Below are positions 1-5,553 of a stretch of DNA of 7,773 nucleotides, piece by piece; the first letter of the stretch is position 1; the number at the start of each line of letters is the position of its first letter. The stretch comes from W11650 sp963545585 (GTDB lineage Bacteria > Bacillota > Clostridia > Lachnospirales > Vallitaleaceae). Below the pieces are notes generated by a model, which worked only from the letters and a program-made list of their open reading frames with translations, had not been told where the DNA came from and did not search any database. Both the position numbers and the translations under genes were made by a program. The stretch spans positions 1-7,773 of the forward strand of contig CAUUKX010000093.1 of assembly GCA_963545585.1 (NCBI GenBank). The letters are read 5' to 3'.

Positions 1-21
1 GACGGCGGGCAGGAACGATAG
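1..21 (+). CDS. possible C-terminal tail of a plus-strand gene entering from the left edge
   Basis: In the frame that starts at base 1 the sequence reads DGGQER and then TAG. On its own this means little. A good plus-strand intrinsic terminator begins 15 bases after the stop, so some plus-strand transcript must come from the left, and this frame ends at the most natural place for it. The other two plus frames run through the terminator. No function can be given from six residues. Confidence 0.25.
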   Translation, partial: DGGQER

Positions 22-35
22 GCAAATTGCAATGC

Positions 36-64
36 CGTCGGCAGCAACATGCCGGCGCCTTTTT
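36..64 (+). terminator. intrinsic terminator for a plus-strand transcript
   Basis: The arms CGTCGGCA (36-43) and TGCCGGCG (50-57) pair over 8 bp, with one T-G pair and a 6-nt loop. Two C bases and then a run of five T (60-64) follow. The GC-rich stem and T-run fit a rho-independent terminator on the plus strand; the minus strand has no T-run after the stem. It would end a gene lying to the left of the window. Confidence 0.6.
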
Positions 65-113
65 GATTGCTAGGCCCGCCTGCCGTTTTGGCTTACGCCA
101 GCCACATAAAACA

Positions 114-144
114 GCGGAAAGCCTTATCTTTCATAGCTTTCCGC
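114..144 (-). terminator. hairpin, probable terminator of metG (possibly bidirectional)
   Basis: A perfect 9-bp inverted repeat, GCGGAAAGC (114-122) and GCTTTCCGC (136-144), has a 13-nt loop. Read on the minus strand the stem is followed by TGTTTTATG; on the plus strand by CTTTTC. Either tail could support termination. It lies about 170 nt beyond the metG stop, and no other terminator-like structure intervenes, so it probably ends metG transcription. It may also back up the plus-strand terminator at 36-64. The T-tracts are imperfect, so confidence is moderate. Confidence 0.5.
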
Positions 145-176
145 CTTTTCGCTTTCCTTTATTTTCTGAGAGAATC

Positions 177-222
177 CCCTCAAACCACCTGTTTTTTGAG
201 GCACTCCCTCAAATCATCTGTT
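177..222. repeat. short imperfect direct repeat in the metG 3' flank
   Basis: Two 17-nt copies, CCCTCAAACCACCTGTT (177-193) and CCCTCAAATCATCTGTT (206-222), differ at two positions and start 29 bases apart. The first copy also contributes to a 7-bp hairpin, CCTCAAA (178-184) with TTTGAGG (195-201), which has no T-run on either side. The rest of the 145-314 gap shows no credible gene, RNA motif or other repeat. Confidence 0.4.
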
Positions 223-314
223 ATCACTCCAAATGTAAGATAAAAATGCCTTTTTTCACGCCGCTGCCATGTGCAAGCAAAGCAAATTAGCTGCTCCTGC
301 GCAATGTCGCCATG

Positions 315-2273
315 CTATTTCACCGGCATACCGCTTTCCACCGGACCGTCTAAAGTAACGGCTTTCAGCTTACCATCGGCCGTATCGGCAAATAACAACA
401 TTCCTTGTGATAATTCGCCCCTGAGCTTAATCGGTGCTAAGTTGGCCACCACTACGACTTGCTTGCCAACCATTTCTTCGGGTGCATAATGCGCAGCCAC
501 CCCCGAAACAATCTGCCGAACCTCATTGCCTAACTTGACCTGCGACACCAACAGCTTATCCGCTTTCGGATGTCTTTTACATTCCACGATATGTCCGACC
601 CGCAAATCAACTTTAGCAAAGTCCTCAATTCCAATTTCCGGCTTACTTTCCGCTTCTTCCGGCTTTTTCCCGCTGTCCTTTTGCACGCCGGCCGCCTTTT
701 CTTTTTCCGAAGAGAAAGCCGACAAAGCTTCTAACTCTTTGGCCTCATCAATCCGGGCAAACAGCACTTCGGCTTCACCGACAAAGCTGCCGACCGTCAT
801 GCCGTCAAAAGCAGCTAAACTGTCCAAATCTTTTTTCTCGGAATGAATCTGCTTAAAAATTCGTTCGGCTGTTTCCGGCAGGAAAGGCTGTAAAAGTACC
901 GCTGAAAAACGGATTGCTTCCAGCAAATGATACATGACCGTTGCCAGACGCTCTTTTTTCGCTTCGTCTTTGGCCAGCAGCCACGGCTCGGTTTCGTCAA
1001 TATATTTATTGGAGCGGCGCAGCAGCGTCCAAATCGCATCCATGGCATCGGCCACCCGAAGCTCCCTCATTCTTTCGTCTACCAGCTTCGGCGCAGCCAA
1101 GGCCAGCGCAATCAATTCCTCATCCGCTTCGGTTTTAGCCGTCGGCGGCAAAATCTGACCGTTAAAATATTTTTTCTGCATGGCAATGGTGCGGTTGACC
1201 AAATTCCCCAGCACATTAGCCAAATCACTGTTAATCCGCTGAATCACCAACTCATAGCTAAGCGAGCCATCGCTGGCAAAGGGCATTTCATGCAGCAAAT
1301 AGTAGCGGACGGCATCCACGCCGTAACGATCGACCAAATCCTTGGCATAAATCACATTACCTTTGGACTTGCTCATCTTATCCGCTCCCATCAGCAGCCA
1401 AGGATGGCCAAATACTTGCTTCGGCAGCGGCACGCCCAAAGCCATCAGCATAATCGGCCAATAAATGGTATGAAAACGCAGGATATCCTTACCGATAACA
1501 TGAACATCAGCCGGCCAGTATTTTTTAAACTGCTCATTAGAGCCATCTGGATCATAGCCGATACCGGTAATATAATTGCTAAGGGCATCAATCCAAACAT
1601 AAATAACATGCCCGTCCTCAACGGTTGTCGGAATCCCCCAGTGAAAGGACGTCCGGCTGACCGCCAAGTCCTGTAGACCTGGCTTTAAAAAGTTATTCAC
1701 CATTTCATTTTTTCGCGATTCCGGCTGAATAAAATGCGGATTTTCCTCAATATGCTTCATCAGCCGATCCTGATACTTGCTGAGCCGGAGAAAATAGGCA
1801 TCCTCAGAGGTTGGCGCAACTTCCGAGCTGCACTGCGGACATTTGCCATCAACCAACTGCGCCGAGGTATAAAACGCTTCGCAAGAGGTACAGTACATGC
1901 CCTCGTATTTGCCTTTATAAATATCGCCCTGTTCGTACAATTTGCGGAAGATTTTCTGCACAACAGCTTCATGGTCGGCATCCGTCGTCCGAATAAACTT
2001 ATCATAGGAAGTATTCATCATATCCCAAATTTGCCTGACTTCGCCGGCAATCTTATCGACATGCTCTTTCGGCGTAATGCCTTCCAGTTCCGCCTGCTGC
2101 TGAATCTTCTGGCCATGCTCATCCGTTCCGGTCTGGAAAAACACATCCTCACCTGCCAGCCGGTGATACCGGGCAATGCTGTCAGTCAGCACGATCTCAT
2201 AGGTATTTCCGATGTGCGGCGTCCTGGACGTATACGCAATGGCCGTAGTAATATAATATGGCTTTTTTCCCAT
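315..2273 (-). CDS. metG: methionyl-tRNA synthetase (MetRS)
   Basis: This cytoplasmic enzyme charges tRNA-Met with methionine using ATP, for both initiation and elongation. The 652-aa product is full length for the two-part bacterial form. The class I signature appears as HIGN at residues 20-23, a common variant of HIGH, and as KMSKS at 299-303. A zinc knuckle is visible with Cys128, Cys131, Cys145 and Cys148. The anticodon-binding helical region lies at roughly 340-510. A charged Lys/Glu/Ser-rich linker (about 517-547) leads to a C-terminal OB-fold tRNA-binding domain of the Trbp111 kind (about 548-652, with DFAKVDLRVG and the SQGMLL motif). The ATG start is supported by AAAGGAG 6 nt upstream (2280-2286). 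The gene has its own promoter and appears monocistronic. The stop is TAG. All catalytic motifs look intact. Confidence 0.97.
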   Translation of the reverse strand: MGKKPYYITTAIAYTSRTPHIGNTYEIVLTDSIARYHRLAGEDVFFQTGTDEHGQKIQQQAELEGITPKEHVDKIAGEVRQIWDMMNTSYDKFIRTTDADHEAVVQKIFRKLYEQGDIYKGKYEGMYCTSCEAFYTSAQLVDGKCPQCSSEVAPTSEDAYFLRLSKYQDRLMKHIEENPHFIQPESRKNEMVNNFLKPGLQDLAVSRTSFHWGIPTTVEDGHVIYVWIDALSNYITGIGYDPDGSNEQFKKYWPADVHVIGKDILRFHTIYWPIMLMALGVPLPKQVFGHPWLLMGADKMSKSKGNVIYAKDLVDRYGVDAVRYYLLHEMPFASDGSLSYELVIQRINSDLANVLGNLVNRTIAMQKKYFNGQILPPTAKTEADEELIALALAAPKLVDERMRELRVADAMDAIWTLLRRSNKYIDETEPWLLAKDEAKKERLATVMYHLLEAIRFSAVLLQPFLPETAERIFKQIHSEKKDLDSLAAFDGMTVGSFVGEAEVLFARIDEAKELEALSAFSSEKEKAAGVQKDSGKKPEEAESKPEIGIEDFAKVDLRVGHIVECKRHPKADKLLVSQVKLGNEVRQIVSGVAAHYAPEEMVGKQVVVVANLAPIKLRGELSQGMLLFADTADGKLKAVTLDGPVESGMPVK

Positions 2274-2466
2274 GATAAACTCCTTTTTCCTGTATTAGTC
2301 TTTTTTCAATACTTTCTTTTTGATGTCTGCTTAAAACTTATTTTCCTTCGAGGCAGCCGCAGTGAAAACGCCTGCCCGTAAAAACACTCTGCTCCCATCA
2401 GCAAGATGAAAAACCGACAAAACCGGCTTTTCTTCCTTCGCCGCTTTTATTCCGCACTTAGAACAC
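2274..2466 (-). other. metG 5' leader (about 190 nt), function unknown
   Basis: If transcription starts about 7 nt after the -10 box, the metG mRNA has a leader of about 190 nt. Two hairpins can be drawn. Arms 2424-2431 and 2409-2416 give 8 bp including one G-U, with a 7-nt loop and a U-rich 3' arm. Arms 2369-2376 and 2352-2359 give 7 of 8 pairs with a 9-nt loop. I do not find the T-box sequence (GGUGGNACCGCG type) or SAM riboswitch core motifs. A 67-codon open frame here runs back across the metG promoter and does not look real. The leader may be simple spacer or an unrecognised regulator. Confidence 0.4.
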
Positions 2467-2472
2467 TTTTTT

Positions 2473-2501
2473 ATTATAGTCAGAAAACCGGAAAATGTAA
2501 A
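2473..2501 (-). promoter_or_regulatory. sigma-A-type promoter of metG
   Basis: On the minus strand TTTACA (2496-2501) and TATAAT (2473-2478) are separated by exactly 17 bp. The -10 box is perfect and the -35 box differs from TTGACA at one base. It lies between the stop of the AlbA_2 gene and metG and points at metG, so metG probably has its own transcript starting near 2466. Confidence 0.75.
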
Positions 2502-2539
2502 GAGCGAAAGAAAAAAAAGCTGAACTGCCTGCAAAACCC

Positions 2540-3964
2540 TTATGCTTTTACAAATTTCTGATTTGGACTTTTTGGTTTTTCCGGCATTGTCATTTTGAGC
2601 TTTCCGCTGTCCAACAGCGAAGCTACTATTTGTGACATAACATAATTTTTAGATTTACCAATAAACGCTACTATCTCCGCTCTTGTTCGGGGAATAGAGC
2701 AAAATTCTGTCAGGGAGTCGGAAATCGACATTGTTTCTGCAAATAACCCATTTTTCATAACTACCTTAAATTCACCGCGCACAACCGAAAATATCGGAGC
2801 AGGAAGTCCGGCGCCAGCAAACTCACGGCGCATAGTCGGAATCCCCGAATATCTATTCTCCGTAATTTTCAAAAGTTCAAGCATATTGGCAAGAGCAGCA
2901 TTTCTTGTTTCCGGCCGAACTTTGCCAAGGGCATCAATTGATATTCTTCCGTACAACCCGCCGCTATTGATAATCTCCATCCGATCACGATACATTTCAA
3001 TCCGAATCGGTACATTTTCGGTATGAATACTATAATCTCTATGAACCAAAGCATTTAAAATAGCTTCCCGAACAGCCTTTATCGGGTATTCCGGCTTATC
3101 CGCCCGATATCCGCTGTCATCAATTATTGTTTTTGTCCGGCTGTTTCTGCGCACAAATTCAACCGCTTCTTCAAGCATATCCGGAATTGCACCGGTAATG
3201 CGCTTATTATCTATAAAACGCTCGCCGTCATTCCCAATTGCCCCTTGCTCTGTTCCCGGCAAAGATACTGCCGTAATGCATAATTGCGGAAAATAACCTT
3301 GCGGATATTTGGAAAATGTCATCAATCCCGCCAATGTCGGATAACCATCCTTAGTAATTCCCATAAGCTCGAATATTTCTGCTTCAGCAACATTGTCTGC
3401 CAGATTCTTACGCTCCCTTTTTACTGCGGCTAAATATTCCATCATTCGCTTTTCGTTTATCATCGTCAATTTTACATTATCCACTGTCCGAATATCGTCA
3501 CGGGTTCTTTTCCGAAAAGCCTCATAACTGTAAATCTCATATTCATTCATTGGCTCATCTGATTCACCGACTCGGACATAAGAGCCTTTCATGCGCCCTA
3601 CTCCTTTATAAAAAACAGGACGCTCCGAAATATCGACCCCCGGTATTTCGGCTGATACTACTACCTTTCCGTCAATCTCACATACGGTGAAAAGGGCACG
3701 AACAGAAGGTTCCATTTGCTTACATTGTTCCGCTACCTTTTTTTGTAGGTCTTGCGCATTGTAAACACCCTTAACCAAGTAATTGTCTTTTTCATCAACA
3801 CCAAAAATAATGATACCGCCTTCGTCTTGATTAGAAAACGAAGAAAGCGTATCGAATAATCTTGTCGGGCAACCGACAGCCGCTGTTTTTAGTTCCATTG
3901 TTTGTGTTTCCGTTTTTAAAGTTTTTATATCTAAAACGATTTTTTTAAGATCTTCCGCTTGCAT
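2540..3964 (-). CDS. AlbA_2/Schlafen-type ATP-binding protein, putative transcriptional regulator
   Basis: The 474-aa protein resembles the COG2865-type family of predicted regulators. Residues about 17-150 look like an AlbA_2 (Schlafen AAA_4-type) nucleic-acid-binding domain, with the E-x-K start (ETQTMELK) and the SFSNQDEGGIIIFGVDE segment at 42-58. Residues about 295-395 look like a GHKL-type ATPase: the N-box REAILNALVHRDY (299-311), DRMEIINSGGLYG (327-339), RNAALANML (354-362) and SGIPTMRREFAGAGLPAP (373-390). The last 50 residues could form a winged helix (TRAEIVAFIGKSKNYVMSQI). The frame stays open to a TTG at 4018, but I take the ATG at 3964 because AAGGAGG lies 8 nt upstream (3973-3979). 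It has its own promoter, with a repeat cluster upstream that could be its operator. One sampled 60-base row (2641-2700) is 38% GC against 58% in a metG row (1081-1140), which may hint at transfer. Its real target and role are unknown. Confidence 0.85.
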   Translation of the reverse strand: MQAEDLKKIVLDIKTLKTETQTMELKTAAVGCPTRLFDTLSSFSNQDEGGIIIFGVDEKDNYLVKGVYNAQDLQKKVAEQCKQMEPSVRALFTVCEIDGKVVVSAEIPGVDISERPVFYKGVGRMKGSYVRVGESDEPMNEYEIYSYEAFRKRTRDDIRTVDNVKLTMINEKRMMEYLAAVKRERKNLADNVAEAEIFELMGITKDGYPTLAGLMTFSKYPQGYFPQLCITAVSLPGTEQGAIGNDGERFIDNKRITGAIPDMLEEAVEFVRRNSRTKTIIDDSGYRADKPEYPIKAVREAILNALVHRDYSIHTENVPIRIEMYRDRMEIINSGGLYGRISIDALGKVRPETRNAALANMLELLKITENRYSGIPTMRREFAGAGLPAPIFSVVRGEFKVVMKNGLFAETMSISDSLTEFCSIPRTRAEIVAFIGKSKNYVMSQIVASLLDSGKLKMTMPEKPKSPNQKFVKA

Positions 3965-4077
3965 TCTCGCTTCCTCCTTAAAAATTACAGTTTCATCACT
4001 CCATGATGCGGGTATCAAAAGATGAAATCCTTTTGCAAAGAAGCCTCACAACAATTTCTCATACCTTTAACACTTAT

Positions 4078-4106
4078 ATCATACCATATACTGCTCAACA
4101 GTTCAA
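4078..4106 (-). promoter_or_regulatory. sigma-A-type promoter of the AlbA_2 gene
   Basis: On the minus strand TTGAAC (4101-4106) and TATGAT (4078-4083) are 17 bp apart; each box is close to consensus. Transcription would start near 4071 and give a leader of about 107 nt before the ATG at 3964. The promoter lies just downstream of the phased TTAACGA repeats, so that cluster sits at roughly -60 to -135 relative to the start. Confidence 0.7.
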
Positions 4107-4128
4107 GAATCAACTGTATTCCATCAAA

Positions 4129-4204
4129 AATTAACGATAAATTGAACGAATTAACGATAAAAATAAAGAATTAACGATTCCGTTAATCTGAATCGTTAAT
4201 TCTT
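4129..4204. repeat. 20-bp phased TTAACGA repeat cluster with inverted copies
   Basis: TTAACGA occurs in direct orientation at 4131-4137, 4151-4157 and 4171-4177, exactly 20 bp apart, each preceded by AA. An inverted copy, TCGTTAA, lies at 4193-4199, and a one-mismatch inverted copy, CCGTTAA, lies at 4180-4186. A degenerate TTGAACGA sits at 4142-4149, between the first two. Spacing of two helical turns would put all copies on one face of the DNA, as in operators and iterons. The cluster lies between the arcA stop and the AlbA_2 promoter, so an operator for that gene is the simplest reading. No replication gene is present to support an origin. Confidence 0.7.
4166..4204 (-). terminator. probable intrinsic terminator of arcA, overlapping the repeat cluster
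   Basis: A perfect 15-bp inverted repeat joins 4166-4180 and 4190-4204 with a 9-nt loop; the core arm is GAATTAACGATTC. On the minus strand the stem is followed directly by TTTATTTTTATCG, a suitable T-rich tail. It begins 27 nt after the arcA stop. The stem is AT-rich, so efficiency is uncertain, and the same bases are two units of the TTAACGA cluster. It may act as terminator, protein-binding site, or both. Confidence 0.55.
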
Positions 4205-4230
4205 CTCCAGCTTTTATAATATATCAAGTC

Positions 4231-5460
4231 TTAGATATCTTCCCTAACCAGCGGCATGCTCATGCAGCGCGGGCCGCCCCGCCCCCGCGAAAGCTCGGAG
4301 CTGGTCATTTCCAGTACTCTGACACCGTTTTCGCGCAGAGTTTCATTCGTCACATAATTGCGGTCATAGACGATTACTTTGCCCGGCTCGATGCAGAGAG
4401 TATTAGAACCGTCATTCCACTGCTCCCGCTCGGAGGCAACAGCATCTTTGCCGCCGCACTGAATCAGCGTCACCTTGTCCATCTCCAAATGCTGCGCCAA
4501 GGCATCCGCCAGCGAAGTGTTAATCTCAGTCACTTTCAGCTCCGCCTTTTTGTCCCCTTTTTGAAGCTTAAAAATCCGCAGCGTTCCCAAAATTCCGGGA
4601 TGAATTGTAAACTTATCATAGTCAACCTGCGTACAGACCGTGTCCAAATGCATAAACGCCCGAATCGGCGGAATGACCAGCGCCAAAATCGTTTCAATCT
4701 CGGCCGCTTCATCAGCAAAAATATTCTGCGCCAGCTGCTCGAGCGCCTCCGCCGTAGTCCGCTGCGAAATCCCCATCATCAGTACCTTGCGGTTTAAGTT
4801 TAAAATATCACCACCCTCAATCGCATAGGGAAACTCCCGCTTGTAATAAAAGGGAATCTGACCAGCAAAATCCGGATGATTTTCTAACACAAGCTTTCCG
4901 AACAGCGTTTCCCGCCTTCTGGTATGAGAATACATACAGTTTAAGCTGACACCATTGCCAATACAGGCAAAGGGATCTCTGGTAAAATAAAGATTGGGAA
5001 TCGGGTCAAGTATGAACTGACTGACCGTCCGAACCAAATCCGCCAACGGCCGCCGGGTTTTTATGCTCAAATCCCCCGATCTGACCCCTGACATCATTTT
5101 CAGCACCAATTCCTTTTCTTCTGCAATCTCATTGAAATAGGAAAATAAATATTCCCGCATTTTTCGGTCAGCGACATTGCCTTCGGTAATAAACTGTTGA
5201 ATAAACGGCACTTTCAGTTCGGGATGCACTTTTAAGGTCTCGGCTGCCAAATCCTCCAAATAAATAACCTCAATTCCCTGCTCCTGCATAATCCCTGCGA
5301 ACTGATCATGTTCCTTACAGGCCGTTTTTAAATAAGGGATATCATCAAACAACAGCCGTTCCAAATCCCTCGGCACCAAATGCTCCAATTCCTCACCCGG
5401 CCGGTGCAGCAGTACCCTTTTTAATTTTCCAATTTCACTTTTTACTTGAATTGCCACCAT
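4231..5460 (-). CDS. arcA: arginine deiminase
   Basis: This cytoplasmic enzyme hydrolyses L-arginine to L-citrulline and ammonia, the first step of the arginine deiminase pathway, which gives ATP and acid protection. The 409-aa length is normal for the family. The guanidino-modifying enzyme active site can be followed: FTRDP at 159-163 with Asp162, EGGD at 215-218 with Glu215, MHLD at 270-273 with His271 and Asp273, and the nucleophile Cys399 in GGPRCMSMPL near the C-terminus. The N-terminal GKLKRVLLHRPG (11-22) is also typical. The ATG is preceded by AGGAGG (5464-5469) with a short 3-nt spacer. The gene starts 93 nt after the DUF4914 stop, with no convincing promoter or terminator between, so co-transcription is possible. 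Ornithine carbamoyltransferase, carbamate kinase and the arginine/ornithine antiporter are not in the window. A hairpin with a T-rich tail follows the stop. Confidence 0.96.
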   Translation of the reverse strand: MVAIQVKSEIGKLKRVLLHRPGEELEHLVPRDLERLLFDDIPYLKTACKEHDQFAGIMQEQGIEVIYLEDLAAETLKVHPELKVPFIQQFITEGNVADRKMREYLFSYFNEIAEEKELVLKMMSGVRSGDLSIKTRRPLADLVRTVSQFILDPIPNLYFTRDPFACIGNGVSLNCMYSHTRRRETLFGKLVLENHPDFAGQIPFYYKREFPYAIEGGDILNLNRKVLMMGISQRTTAEALEQLAQNIFADEAAEIETILALVIPPIRAFMHLDTVCTQVDYDKFTIHPGILGTLRIFKLQKGDKKAELKVTEINTSLADALAQHLEMDKVTLIQCGGKDAVASEREQWNDGSNTLCIEPGKVIVYDRNYVTNETLRENGVRVLEMTSSELSRGRGGPRCMSMPLVREDI

Positions 5461-5553
5461 TTACCTCCTATGTTTCATCTATCCTTACCCGCCTGCGTCC
5501 TCATCATCCTATATAACATCTTGATAGAAACGACGCTTTTGCCGTCTCCCCGT

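Noticed and set aside
27..290. 87-codon plus-strand open frame in the left intergenic region
   Set aside because: It runs through the plus-strand terminator and the metG-side hairpin, has no ribosome binding site, and its product is rich in Phe, Pro, Cys and His with no recognisable domain.
927..1676. 249-codon plus-strand open frame opposite metG
   Set aside because: It is the antisense shadow of metG; its composition is that of a complementary strand and it has no ribosome binding site or domain.
2331..2534. 67-codon minus-strand open frame between the AlbA_2 gene and metG
   Set aside because: It spans the metG promoter, so the transcript would start inside it. It has no clear ribosome binding site and no family resemblance.
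2507..2539. Terminator after the AlbA_2 gene
   Set aside because: There is a run of T on the minus strand after the stop, but I could not draw a stable hairpin before it.
3965..4018. N-terminal extension of the AlbA_2 protein by 18 residues from a TTG codon
   Set aside because: The extension includes the AAGGAGG ribosome binding site itself, which is ideally placed for the ATG at 3964.
4129..4204. CRISPR array or replication origin
   Set aside because: The repeated core is only 7 bp with near-identical 13-bp gaps, so it is not CRISPR. No replication initiator gene or DnaA-box pattern is present to support an origin.
5521..5553. Terminator between the DUF4914 gene and arcA
   Set aside because: Only a GACG/CGTC stem of about 4 bp followed by GTTTCT is present, too weak to call.
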